Below are positions 47,301 to 57,989 of a stretch of 64,000 nucleotides of DNA, one piece after another; position 1 is the stretch's first letter; every line of letters begins with the position of its first letter. A program made the translations under genes and the position numbers. The notes beneath the pieces were generated by a model. It was not told the origin of the DNA, made no database searches, and was given only the letters and a program-made list of their open reading frames with translations. This DNA is from Dipteris shenzhenensis (lineage: Eukaryota; Polypodiophyta; Polypodiopsida; Gleicheniales). The stretch is taken from assembly GCA_047967505.1 (NCBI GenBank), contig CM106538.1; one strand, given 5' to 3'.

Positions 47301-48511
47301 GCAAAACGCCGTCAGAGCTGCTTGACACTCTCTCTACTATGTCTGGGACCAAGTGTAGAGAAAAAGTGTTTATTGACTCTCCCTCCCATCTGTATCCAAA
47401 AGGACTCCCGTGCATGGAAGGCATACTCTGCTCTTTGATCAAGCAATGTTTGCAAGTGAGCCCTTGCCGTAGCAAGGCGCTCCTGTACCCAAGCATCTGA
47501 TGGTTGTTTCTGCTCCTCCCTCTACAAGGCTACCAACTGCCGGCGGATACCAATCTCTCGCTTGAGTACCTCACCTCACCGAGCACTAGTAACGGAGTGA
47601 TAAAAGTTGATGATACTGGCAAGTGCTGTGGCCACATGTGAAGGACCGGCCACCCCCCCATGCATGTGAGAAACCCAGATCTCCAAGACTGCCTCTGTGA
47701 GGGTCTCATCCGTGTATAAGGCATCGGGGATCCTGATACTGTGAAACCGTCCTCTCAGATGGGGCTCTGAGATGGACAAAACTATCGAAAAATGGTCGGA
47801 AGTGGAAACACCAGGTGCAATGCAAACTATCCCCCCTCTATCAAGAGCCCAGTCATCCACATAGAATCTGTCAATCTGGGCATGGATAAGCATCTGCACC
47901 CTATGGTTCGACCATGAAAACAAAAGTGACTGAGACTGAACATGAAATGCATCATCTGACCAAACATCTCTGCCACTAAACCTGAACAAGAAGGCATCCC
48001 AAGCTGCTCTCTCGAGGGAATGAATACCACCTTCTCTGCCCCCTTGCTTATCAGAAGGTGCCTCAACCATGTCGAAGTCACCTCCAATAATCCACGAATC
48101 TGCAATGTCAGCCCACGAGAGCAACTCTTTCCAAAACAGAACACGGTCCCCTCTGTTGTTTGGAGCATAGAGGTTGAGGAAACCAACCTTACATCCATCA
48201 ATCAAAAGTAGAACCCACTGGGCCCTGGAGGGGGTTATGGTACCGTGTCCAATGATCAAAGGGAGAATAGAATCTGAAACTGATATGCATGTACCTCCTC
48301 TGGTTCCCAAGGCAGGAAGCCAAAAAGTTCGGCCTGAAAGTAGCTTACCTGACTTGGAGCAATCTCTAACATCCAGTTTGTGTTCCTGAAGAAAAAGCAT
48401 GTCTAGGGAACCACCTGAAACACATGGATGGAGCTGATTCCTGATCAGCTGTCTACGACGGCGATGAGGGATGCTGCCCAATCCCTGTATATTCCAACTG
48501 GCTATCCTCAT
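44323..48511 (-). pseudogene. Family 2 copy 2 ORF2, with internal inversion and frameshifts
   Basis: The start is MRIASWNIQGLGSIPHRRRR at 48511. Endonuclease: LQEHKLD, IGGDFDM (the usual Asn is Asp) and STSDHFSIVL, open to 47576. Reverse transcriptase: WRPITLLGTLYKILAK, HDTQTGFMHGTSIFDNI, LLLDFDKAYDRVDW, SVRQGCPLAPFLF and ELADDTAIF (catalytic ADD) near 46400. After about 46016 the next 480 bp read on the plus strand; the minus strand resumes at 45534 and continues to the C-terminal zinc domain CPRCHSAKESMRHWLWDC near 44700-44770. Confidence 0.92.
45535..46015 (+). pseudogene. Inverted ORF2 segment inside family 2 copy 2
   Basis: Plus-strand reading: a segment ending IKNFLWSGLDG-like, then ADVAARVAWETIILPTWEGG, GLMPGQEPWKDFFFGRIQAC and DWVDSPRWIFTSASLRSPAS. 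This matches the sense strand of copy 3 at 62880-63350. The surrounding element is on the minus strand, and the flanking codons are those expected directly before and after this segment, so it was inverted in place. Confidence 0.92.
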
Positions 48512-49721
48512 CGGTGGGAGGAAGCGGGTTGGAATACCTTACCCGTCCACAGGTGAGAGAGAGAAAGATCTCTCAAAAGGGATGCGATAACTGGCTCTCT
48601 GAAAGTGGAAGGTACAAAATCATCACCTGGGAGGTCAGAGGGGTCCTCTAGAGCGGAAAAGGAGTTCCGCTGAGCCAATCCTGGGGAGAGGGTATGAAGG
48701 ATTCCTACCGAAGTAGGGAGAGAATGTAAGACCCCCTTCCCTCTATCCACAGAAGGAGGCACTTGTACTGAGTCCTGATTAGGAAGTGCTGCGGATGAGG
48801 TGCCAACAACCTGGGCTGCTGAGGAAGGTACAGCCTGATCCTGGCCTGATCCTGGGGTGGAGTCGAACAAGGCTCTTGAACACTAGTCTCCTCCTGAGGC
48901 TGCAAGGGGGTAGCCTCCGAAGCAGCGGATGTGTGATCTGAAATAGAGGGCCTATCGGAACCCACGTGGGCCAGAGGTGGTGCGGAGTGTAGGAGGGACT
49001 CGTGTAGCCCTAGGAGGAGGGGGAGCCCGTGTCTGAGGCAGTGCCTGTGGAGCGGTAGGTCTTGCTCCTGCTCTCTGTCATAAGCTAGTACGAGTTGGTT
49101 GCTTTCTGGGCCTCTTTTTCTTCTTTGGGCAATCTCTGGCAAAGTGCCCCGAGGATCTGCAAATCCTGCACTGGTCCTGCCGACCTGCAACCTCAAATCT
49201 CTGGTGGAAGGACCCATCGGGTCGCTGTAGCATGATGTGGTCATGGGTCCTAGACAATGACCCTAACCCTGGGTACCCCATCCATCCTGACCGCCTCAGC
49301 AGCCGAAGAGGGCTCACCAGGAAGAGGGGGAATCTCTGCTACCACACCAAACCTCTCGCCAATAACTAAAAGAAGCCGGTGATAAACTGAGGGGAGACCA
49401 GGGAACCTGATGAAAACAGAAACTCCCTGCTTGTCCTCTTCAACTGGGTCAAAGCCCAGTTGAAAGGGAAACAAAAAAATCCTCCTGTAGCCTAGAAATA
49501 GAAACTCGGCCAAGGTTCGGGGCGATCTCCTTAGGAAGCGCCGCAAGCATCCAATCTCTAGCTTGTGACCTGGAGGGGTGGGAGCCATGGATGCGTGTGA
49601 AGAGAGTCGTGGAACACTCATGCTCCAAATCCTTTTGCAACTGCTGTAGCTCGTTTTTTGAGAAAGTGATGGTTCTCACGGCCAGTGTGGGCGGTAACGG
49701 ATTGACTGAGTGGGAATCCAT
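48508..49721 (-). pseudogene. Family 2 copy 2 ORF1, frameshifted
   Basis: The start is MDSHSVNPLPPTLAVRTITF at 49721, colinear with copy 1. The N-terminal helix region (KNELQQLQKDLEHEC, RIHGSHPSRSQARDW) is intact; a frame change follows near 49500. FIRFPGLPSVYHRLLLVIGE and the knuckle CRICRSSGHFARDC (about 49140-49180) are in further frames. The last part is open to 48508, where the stop overlaps the ORF2 start as ATGA. Confidence 0.9.
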
Positions 49722-49829
49722 TCGTCAATCGAGGTGGAAAAGGCCGATTCAAACGCAAGGAAGAACTCCGTCCGCTTTCCTGTAGCCCAAGAGACCCCTA
49801 AAGGATAAAAGGGTACTCTAGATGAGGAA

Positions 49830-50400
49830 AGAGGGTGAAAGGAAGGAGGGAGAGAGAAGATGAGCAGAGGAGGAGTCAGCAATTAGGGGGGGCAGCAAGA
49901 GGAGAGGAGGGAAAGGAGAGGAGGGGGGATAGAGGAGAGGAGGAGTGGAGGAGGGGGGGGGGGGGAGCAAAGAAAGAGCGGGGGGGGGGGGGGGGGAAGG
50001 CGGGGGGAGCAGCAGGTAGGGGGGAGGGGAGGGAGGAGGCAGCGCGCGGAGGGAGGAGGCAGTGCGCGGGGGGAGGCTGCAGCAGCACGGGGGGGGGCTG
50101 CAGCAGCGAGGGAGGGGAGTCGGGGGGGGGGGGGGGGAGGTGGGGGGTAGGGGGGAGGGGAGGGAGGAGGCGGGGGGAGCAGCAGGTAGGAGGGAGGGGA
50201 GGGAATAGGCAGCGCGCGGGGGAGGAGGCAGCACGGGGGGGCTGCAGCAGCGAGGGAGGGGAGTCGGGGGGGGAGGGGAGGGAGGGGGCAGCAAGGAGGG
50301 GAGGGGAGGGGAGGGAGGAGAAGCAAGGAGGGGAGGGAGGGGGCAGCAAGGAGGGGAGCAGGAAGGAGGGCAGCAGGAGCAGCGGGGAGCAGCAGCAGTT
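49830..50400 (-). promoter_or_regulatory. Pyrimidine-rich 5' UTR of family 2 copy 2
   Basis: The plus strand is nearly pure G/A with long G runs (up to about 17) and interspersed gcagcag. Long open frames on both strands are a side effect of low complexity. Same position and style as in copies 1 and 3. Confidence 0.75.
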
Positions 50401-50879
50401 CGAGTTTAAGTTCTTGGAACTTAAGGATATCTGCAAATTTCCAACCCAAATCAAAGGGCAAATGCAGATGTGACCCAAATGTGACTGTGGCAGGAAATGT
50501 TCACTGCAAAAACAGTAAATTTGGCAAAAGCCCCAAATTTAATGAGGGCAAATAGGCCAAAAAGAGGGCAAATGCAGAAAAGCCCCAAATTTTGCTGATT
50601 TTTTTTTTGCAAATGTGACCCAATGTATGATAATCTGACCCAATGTATAGCCTCAAGGCTTGAAACTGCAAAAGTATGAGTTACTGTTCCAAACACCAGT
50701 TGAATTTGAGCTTCCAACACAAAAGCCCCAAATTTTGTTGACCTGAGTGATGACGTGGCACAATGTGACAGTCCTGAACCTGAAATTAACTGAAAACTTC
50801 AAATTTTGGAAGGATTTCAGTTGTCAACCTTGTCCAAGGTATTGTATTGACAGGTTGAAGGTCCAGATGATGTTAAAAG

Positions 50880-51375
50880 CCCAAATCCCGGAGCAAATAC
50901 AACTGTATGGATGCCAGTACGGAAACAGGTACGATGCCGCTACGGAGGCTGTACGATGCCTATACGAAAGCAGGTACTGGACAAGTACGATGTACTGAAT
51001 GCAGTACGAAGTAGATAACTGAATCCAACGTACGGATGTACGGATGCAATTACGAGGTAAGTACAGTGTACTAAACAGGTACAGTGTTGGTACGATGCAT
51101 GGAAACTGTACGACACAGTACTATTGTACGGATACATGTACGAGACATGTACAGAACACATCGTACGTCTCTACGGAAAGTGCGGCGCAATGGAGCATAG
51201 TACGACGCAGTACTGTATGCAAGGATGGACGTACGACGCATGTACGTTGTACTACAACGCATGTACAGCAATGTACGACGAGTGTACGGATCGTAGGTAC
51301 AATGTTGAGCAGGTACAGCAGATGTACATGCAACTGGTACGGAAAATGTACGGGCAGTTGTATGGACTGTACGGG
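50880..51375 (-). promoter_or_regulatory. GTAC-rich leader of the copia element
   Basis: I count about 33 GTAC tetramers in roughly 490 bp, where about two are expected; spacing is irregular and the units are not a simple tandem repeat. The stretch lies between the PBS and gag, so it is transcribed leader. It resembles the GTAC clusters in the family 1 LINE 5' UTRs. Confidence 0.6.
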
Positions 51376-51392
51376 AACAGGAAGCAGATCCG

Positions 51393-51404
51393 GCTCTGAT
51401 ACCA
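51393..51404 (-). other. Primer binding site for initiator tRNA-Met
   Basis: On the sense strand tggtatcagagc lies one base inside the 5' LTR. It is the standard plant copia site complementary to the 3' end of initiator tRNA-Met. Confidence 0.93.
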
Positions 51405-51405
51405 C

Positions 51406-51659
51406 TGTAGCATCGATAGGCAAAAGAGAGAATACAAAGAGTCGATGATAATCAGCCGTCACGTCAACTAGGATAATGAAAATAGAGAGTACAAGGTACT
51501 TGTACCTAGACCTAGGACTAAGTGCCCTAGGTGTCACATAGGACTAAGTATCCTATGTGGCCTAAAAGACACTAACACTACAAGTGCCTATATTTATGCC
51601 TACAAGGCACATACCATGGCCTATAGGGCATCACTAGAACCACTAGGAGATGGCCTACA
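51406..51659 (-). repeat. 5' LTR of the copia element
   Basis: 254 bp, starting tgtagcatcg and ending ggcctaca on the plus strand; in the element's sense it lies upstream of the PBS. It contains the direct repeat cataggactaagt / ctaggactaagt. Confidence 0.96.
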
Positions 51660-51664
51660 TATAT

Positions 51665-52160
51665 TTTTGTGTCATGAAGTTTTTTCACATAACGTGATAT
51701 TGTTTCATAGAAAATAGACAATCTTCAGTTTGTTGTCAAGACCAATCAGTCCCACATCAGATCGTTCTGGCTCAGTTTGGGGCACCTCCAATATAGCTTG
51801 ATGCAGCATTCTAGGTAGTCACATACCTCTACTGAGTCAGGGATTATGGTTCCTCGACCTCAGTCCAAGGTAGGTTACTTCATCCATGACTTTTAGTAGT
51901 TAAGGATGCCTCTGGTACGCATGTACACATAGGTGGTTTGAGAGTGTGGGGCTCCATATGGACAAATTATCTTCTTTCACTATAGCCTTGAGGCCCAATC
52001 TGTTCCGCTCACTTAGCATGAGGCTAACTAGCTTATCTGAGAGGATCTCTTGCATTTAGTTAATTTTCTGTGAGGTTAGTGTTCCTATGGCCAGCCATAG
52101 GGCCTGGTTTGGTTGGCCATAAGCCTAGGAATCAAGTTGGGGTTGTAGCAAGGTCGGGCC
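51665..52160 (+). mobile_element. Family 3 fragment right of the copia element
   Basis: From about 51766 (agtttggggcacctccaatatagc) the sequence is the plus-strand equivalent of 26980-27165. The first 100 bp after the target duplication are unassigned. No frame is intact. Confidence 0.6.
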
Positions 52161-52164
52161 TCGA

Positions 52165-53598
52165 CACTCTACCCCCCGCCGCACAGCATTTGTACCCCCC
52201 GTCGCATAGCACTTTCTACCCCGTTGAGTTCTTACTCCACCTACCATGATATATGCTTTGATCGCGATCACTCACCTACTTACTATGGCCGCCTGTACAT
52301 ACTTCTCGCATACATTGACTTTATACCCCTTTTAGAGGACCGTGCTGCCCTAGTCACCCACTCACTACATGAGGCTGCTCTTCACGCCTTCCCCCACACC
52401 ACCCGCTCCACCTGCCCACCACCACCTGGGACCGTTACCTGTAATAAATGGTACGATGATGAGTGTAAGGCTTTACGCCGTCAGCTCAGATTCGAAACCA
52501 AAAACAATCTTCCGAGCGAACCAGAGACACTATGCGAGTACCGTCGACTGGTACGCAGGAAGAAACTTGACTTCGTGCATCGGAACGAGGAGGAGCTACT
52601 AAACATTCTGTTCAGTAACAACTCTAAGGACTTTTGGCGGAGATTTCTAGAGCGACGGTCCCCCTCACCACTCACTGACACTCAAGTGTGGTTTGAATAT
52701 GCATGCACACTCTATGATATCCCAAATCAGGTAGTCCCTAACCTATCACACATGCCACGTCTCACATCCTGCACCCTCTTCACTAAGCGGGGGTAAAGGA
52801 TGCCGTAATAAAACTTCATAATGGCCAAGCGAAGGATCATGAGGGACTATGCACTGAGTTTATTGCATATGTGATTAACCTCCTAGCCCCGATCTTAGCA
52901 AAGCTATTCAATGAAGCTATTTGCTTGGGGTTTCCATGCACCTGGACCATTAACACTATCTCACCCATCCACAAGGCAAGGGATCCCATGAGCCCGGAGA
53001 ACTACGGGACCATTATGATTGGACATGTCATGTCCAAGATTTATGCATCAGTACTTGATTCTAAGGTCAGCAGATTTGCGGAGTGTCGAGGACTCAGAGC
53101 AGCGGGGCAGGCCGGTTTTAGGCGGGATCATGGGACCATGGACCACATTCTCGCGCTCAGATATATCATCGAGGAAGGGCACAGAAGCAGAGGGTTTATT
53201 GTTGCTTTGTGGATTTCCGCAAGGCATTTGACACGGTTCCGAGAGCCCGCCTCATATGACGCCAACAGGATTTGGGTTACAACCAGGAGATCATTTGGGC
53301 TTTCATGGCACTTTATGAGTGAGTTTCAGGCAGAGTCTGGACAAGATTTGGATGGACAGACGAGATCATGAGCACTATTGGGGTCAAACAAGGGTGTCCA
53401 TTATCACCTACCTTGTTTGGCCTCTACATTGACGAGTGCAAGACAGTGATGCAGACACAGGGGGGGTAGGTTGCTCTCTCGTGGGCAGGCTAATCCAGAT
53501 ACTGTTTTACGCAGATGATGTGGCTCTCTTGTCTTCCTCAGCAGAGGGGCTCCAGAGACACCTTGACGCACTACAGTCCTTTTGTGAGTCTCATGATC
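52165..53598 (+). mobile_element. Family 3 LINE, endonuclease end through reverse transcriptase
   Basis: Plus-strand copy, not interrupted here: end of endonuclease, linker and reverse transcriptase up to FCESHD, where homology stops at 53598. It served as the reference showing that the family 2 LINE at 28.7-32.9 kb split the other copy. Both ends are truncated. Confidence 0.85.
52224..53590 (+). pseudogene. Family 3 ORF2, broken
   Basis: The first open part (52224-52796, 190 codons) reads MSSYSTYHDICFDRDHSPTY, then WYDDECKALRRQLRFE, NNSKDFWRRFLERR. After a stop the RT continues (52871 on: ISPIHKARDPMSPENYGTIM, AGQAGFRRDHGTMDHI) and, in another frame, ILFYADDVALLSS near 53500-53540 with the catalytic YADD. 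At least three frame changes. Confidence 0.85.
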
Positions 53599-53810
53599 CG
53601 TTGCCTTGTTCTTCAATTGAGCTTGTGTAAGTTCCTCAGCTATCCATATCTTAGTCCCTTTGAACTTTTAAGATTGTCGAAGAAGCTTGATCCGTAAATC
53701 TCGCGACTTGAGTGTAAGAATAGCATGTCCTTTGGAATGCCGGATATTAGTTGCCCCGTCATCATCATCATACCATTCAATATTAGGCATGGCTGCTTTG
53801 ACATGTGCTA
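53599..53810 (-). pseudogene. LINE ORF1-like fragment
   Basis: The minus strand reads GHAILTLKSRDLRIKLLRQS, a stop, then KFKGTKIWIAEELTQAQLKN, closely matching the protein at 34900-35170. It abuts the family 3 reverse transcriptase head to head. Confidence 0.65.
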
Positions 53811-54530
53811 AGTCTCATTTAAAGAGTCATCATCTTTGAACCATCCTTCAGGGAGCCATGAACTGCACATTTGACCATGTGATTGGGACACTTAGAAACG
53901 TTTAAGGAATTGCAGTACAAGCCAAAAGTCCTCACGCAGTTCAGCTCCCGCAAAGCTATTCAGTCTGCGAGTTAAGAAAGGTGCGGAACCTTAGGTAAGT
54001 CTCTATGGACAGCCAACTAGAATCGGAAAGATGCGAGGGAGAAAACAAGGGATAAATACAGTAGTGGGAGAAATACAAAAGAGCCTGCATTGGCAATACT
54101 TTGCTTCTTCACAACGTTGATATTCGGTTCCTGTAATACACCAGCGTGAACGTCCTAGGAACAGCCAACGACCTCCTTCCCTTTACCTTTAGGTTGACCT
54201 GCAACCAGCACAGAATATTGTGTCGTTCCAAACATGGCCTCTCGAAAGCATGACAAATATGATGAGCAAAGCAAGGGATGAAAGGTAGGTGGCCCGAGGA
54301 TGAGGGGGCCTACCCTTATAATACCTTGGATGTACCCATCCTCCATCTTCGACTCCCCTTGTGTGTGCCTACCCTTATAATACCTTGGATGTACCCATCC
54401 TCCATCTTCGACTCCCCTGACACACAATGCTCAAACTTGTGCAAAGAGCTGACGACCTCGTTCCCTTTAGCTTGCAATCACAGGGACACCGTAACTCCTG
54501 TCCATTGCTTTCCTGCGTACTCTACCAACA
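53811..54530. repeat. Unassigned region with a 59-bp tandem duplication
   Basis: The sequence tacccttataataccttgga and its continuation occur at 54311 and 54370 (period 59, 49 bases shared). I see no gene. Upstream homology to the ORF1-like element may extend to about 53900. Confidence 0.6.
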
Positions 54531-55116
54531 TTACAACAGCAAACAACGATTGTGTCCACACCCGTCGATGGCAGATTCGGGCAGTACAACATCTTGAACC
54601 TCATCCAAACAAACGGCGGCTTGATCCATAGCTTTCCATTGAACTGCAAACAATAAAAAATCAGCACAACAAAGATGAACCAAACGTAACCACCGAAGCA
54701 TGGAGATTAAAAAAAGAATACGAACTAGAAGTAGCCTTGTCTCCACAGGCATCGATCTTTGAGTCCGTGTGCTTCAGCAATACTACTTCAACAAGCACCA
54801 TAGAGGGACATGAACAGATAAGAAGCAAACAAGCTGAAGAGAAGTTCAGCAGAAAGGGCGAAATGAATCTGTATCAAGAAACGCACATGGAGATGAAAGA
54901 TTCAACTGGAACTTGTCTGAAAGGTACTGCTTCCGGTGTCCATAGAATCAAAATATCCTTCAAACTTGGCCATGGTTGTTGATGGTATCTTGCCTAGAAG
55001 ATCAGACAGCACGAAAGCAAGGATGCAAATACCGACAGACAAGACTTGCAATTCCTTTATAGGGCAAACACCAGGAAGAATTCCCCAAGGCTCCACTGCC
55101 ATTGATGCCTCCCAGC
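54531..55116 (-). CDS. Possible last two exons of an unknown host gene
   Basis: Two minus-strand segments, 54928-55116 and 54531-54643, join in phase with an ag acceptor, a GTACCT donor, a tttgcag acceptor and a final TAA. The joined product contains a hydrophobic stretch (VLSVGICILAFVLSDLLGKI), then GYFDSMDTGS and AMDQAAVCLDEVQDVVLPES. I do not recognise the family. The intron has an unremarkable length of 284 bp. Support is only splice-site fit and a plausible protein; it could be chance. Confidence 0.28.
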
Positions 55117-56555
55117 CTTAGGCAATCGGTGACAAAATGTATGCTCCAAATATTTCCAACCAGACAAATCCGCAAACGAACATGCTATGCATCATCTTCT
55201 TAAAACGACAAGCCAGGTCGGTCCCAAGGCATCCGCCCCAAAGCGCTGTACATAGAGAAATCTGCAAAGCGAAAGGATAGCGAGAAAGAAGGGGATGCAT
55301 CACTAGAGAAATCTGCAAAGCGAAAGGATAGCGAGAAAGAAGGGGATGCATCACCGCCCTCGGGACAAAGGCGGTCCTGAGACGGGACATTACTGAGCCA
55401 ACGGCATGCACCAACACAAACTACACATGCGTGAGGTTGAGGGCATCCAATGTGCCACATCAGCGGACGAACATGCACAAAAGACGGTAAAAATGAAGTG
55501 GAAATACACGCATTTGAATTAAAGAAATTCTAGAATTTTAGCTTCTCCAAGGGGATCCTCCAATTAGACCTACCCCTGGGGGTAGGCAAAAAAGGGTTCG
55601 AAAGCTCCCTCCTTCGCTTTTGGGATGTCAATAGTGTTTAAACACCGAGCAACCTTCCTCGAACTTATTGCTCCAACCCCCTTGACTTGGAGCGTATATG
55701 CTGCTTCAGCATTTTCACTGTCAATGCTACATCCACAGATTCAAGCATCCCATCACTTTTAGTCTTGCGCATCACCTTGTGTTTAAACCTTCACCACCAT
55801 GCCGTTTTGCAATCACCTTTTAAATGTTCTACTTGAATGAAACCCTGCAAACACTTCCTTGCGCCAAACTATTGCGATCAATCCGAGCAGCTTATTGGGA
55901 TTAATACACACTAAACCACTGTCAACCACCAATTACCAAAGATGGTTCTTCGCCCTTACGAGGTCACGCTATCTTGACTTCAGCATAACATCCACACACT
56001 CATTTGAGGGATACCTCTTGGCGTTCCAATCGTGATTTCAAGTTGAGTATGCTTGCACGGAAGTATGCTTGCACGGATAAATAAACAGCCTGTAAGGTTC
56101 TATGAAGAGTTACTTGCCCAGCCTGTTACATTGTTTGAACAGTGATGCGTGAGAGAGATGGAGCAGAAGAGAGGAAACATAGACAAAGGGAGAGAGATGC
56201 AAGCATGTGGAATTGAAGGACAGAACAAAGACTGAAGAAGTTTAGGGGTATACAGTTTTACTCACACTGTTATTACCAGATTTAAGAAGAGTAAATGAAG
56301 CATCAGGCATACCTGAATGTTCAACATCAGTGTTTGTTTATATCATTTTAAATTTAATAGCCTGATTCGTACAATGAATAGAAAAGTGCAATAATGCTTG
56401 TGTATGAAAAGTTTGATAAGATGACTTAAGAGATTTTTAGCTGTTACCTCGATTGGTCTGGTCTTGTAATGACACTACAAAAGCACTTAATATTTTGTAG
56501 AGTATTTTAATAATGTAGAAAACATTTTAGTTGCAATCTTTCTATGTGGACACAG
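55117..56555. other. Unassigned region with a 51-bp tandem duplication
   Basis: A 51-bp unit (tagagaaatctgcaaagcga and onward) is repeated at 55253 and 55304, in phase with an open frame on the minus strand. Otherwise no gene is recognisable. Upstream RUS exons are expected on the plus strand somewhere to the left but I could not find them. Confidence 0.5.
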
Positions 56556-57597
56556 ATATTCAATGGATTCACACAAGAGACTGCAAATTATTGAGGAGGA
56601 GGAGACGAGACCAGCATCAAATTCTTGGAAAACAGCAGGGAACATAGCTGATCCAGTTCTGCTACCCATCCATTTTCCTCAACTTTTCAGAGATTTTTTC
56701 TTACCAACAGATTTCCCAGGTAACAGTGCCCAATGAAACTTTCTGTATCTAGGAAGATTTTCAACATATCACCAATGTAGGGGCTTTGTTGCAGATTATC
56801 GTGTGTTCCTTATAAGGAATGCGATCAGTTTTCCTCTCCTCTGTCTTGAATTATGGCACTTCACCTTTGGAATTATTGCCTTTCCATTTGTATAACCAAA
56901 AAATAATTTCGAGAGGGGACCACAGTAAAAGATTCCTTCGTCAATTATCCTGTATTTTTAATATGTGATGCAGTGACTACATTTTGCATGGGATATTTGT
57001 TCCCGAAAATGCATCTGAATTTATTCCTTCATCATTGAGAATATTAAAACTCGTCCAGACAGAAGCTTTAAATAAGTTTAAGTACACTGGGTTTATACAG
57101 GCCTGTCTATGGTTATTTCTCAAGTTGCATGCTATTCCTCTTCATTCCAGATTTTGCTCAGATAGTTGTACATTTTTATGTAAGTATAGAGTTATACTAC
57201 TTCAAGATATGATGAGTATATAAAGCTCATATTCTGTGTATTGGAACAGAGACAGTGTCAGATGATTATCTGCGTTATATGCTTTGGCAGCTTCCCACTA
57301 ATATAACAGGATGGATATGCAGCACTTTAGTGACTTCCAGCCTTCTGAAGGTATTTCTTTACATTTACTTTGAAAGGCATGAGTCTTGCATCTCTTTCAT
57401 AAGTAAAAAGGTGAACTGGACAACTAAACCTTTACAGAAGACTAGTATAAAATTGACATGTTGTATTGCAAACAGTGAAGATCTTCAAGAAGATCAGCAC
57501 TTATATCAAAAGCTCAACGAAATGCTTGTATGTTTAAAAAGGCTGTAGGAGTGGATGCATGGGCAGGATCCGCTGTAGCTGCAACAGCTTCCATCAA
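56556..57597 (+). CDS. RUS (DUF647) family protein, three internal exons
   Basis: Members of the ROOT UV-B SENSITIVE family are plant proteins linked to UV-B sensing and vitamin B6 metabolism. Three plus-strand exons fit: about 56556-56719, 57250-57350 and 57542-57597. The joined product reads PVLLPIHFPQLFRDFFLPTD, then FPETVSDDYLRYMLWQLPTN, ITGWICSTLVTSSLLK and AVGVDAWAGSAVAATASIK. This is the conserved family start: the FLP-x-FP-x-(S/T)V-x-DDY box and the Gly/Ala-rich helix. Donors are gtaaca, gtattt and gtgagt; acceptors cacag, aacag and aaaag. The next exon, expected to open with W-V/x-KDG, is absent before the LINE that begins at 57968. Which RUS subgroup it is cannot be said. Confidence 0.8.
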
Positions 57598-57967
57598 GTG
57601 AGTACTTGTAAGACTGTCATTTTGATAAGAGAATTAACAAATTAATATTACTTGAAATGTATATGTCGCATTATTCCAGTTCTAAGACTCTTCAATGTAT
57701 TTTGAAAAGTTCAATTGCAGAGGCCATATGTGCAATGGCTCTCAAAGGGGGGCAAGCCTTTGAGTTTGATACCAAGACAAGTGGTTCATCGATCTATGTA
57801 GTGAAGAGGGGCTCCATGGATCAGCTCAAGACTATCTAGGCATACTGGAAACCTAGGTAGAGATCCTTGAAGATGATGTGTAAAAGATGGTAGATTGTAA
57901 ATGATATAGAAGGGTTCTCAAATGAATTCCCAAAGTTGCAAATTCTAGATTGAGTAAAAATCTACAT
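57598..57967 (+). other. Intron or downstream sequence between RUS exon and LINE
   Basis: Starts with the donor gtgagtac. No RUS exon is visible. A short open frame (57657-57839) ending GSSIYVVKRGSMDQLKTI is not recognised. The interval ends in A-rich sequence just before the LINE. Confidence 0.5.
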
Positions 57968-57989
57968 CAGGAGCTGCTCCTCTCCCCGT

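Larger units (their letters stand above)
44091..50426 (-). mobile_element. Family 2 LINE, copy 2, full length, nested in the copia element
   Basis: Flanked by perfect 15-bp direct repeats atatctgcaaatttc at 44076-44090 and 50427-50441, so both ends are exact. On the minus strand: a 5' UTR with a C/T-rich tract (about 49830-50400), ORF1 from 49721, ORF2 from 48511, a 3' UTR and an A tail. It is inserted just upstream of the copia gag start. The endonuclease-RT-C-terminal plan is complete except that a segment of about 480 bp (45535-46015) is inverted in place. Confidence 0.96.
39391..51659 (-). mobile_element. Ty1-copia LTR retrotransposon carrying a nested LINE
   Basis: Element boundaries are TGTAG...CTACA in both LTRs with a 5-bp target duplication tatat (39386-39390 and 51660-51664). 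Transcription is on the minus strand: 5' LTR 51406-51659, PBS, a GTAC-rich leader, gag, then protease, integrase, reverse transcriptase and RNase H in copia order, PPT and 3' LTR. Without the LINE at 44091-50426 it is about 5.9 kb. The LTRs differ by about six substitutions and a 3-bp indel over 254 bp, so it is not very recent. Gag and pol are both broken. Confidence 0.97.

Noticed and set aside
54311-54418. CRISPR-like direct repeats
   Set aside because: Only two adjacent units without spacers, in a plant nuclear context; a simple tandem duplication.
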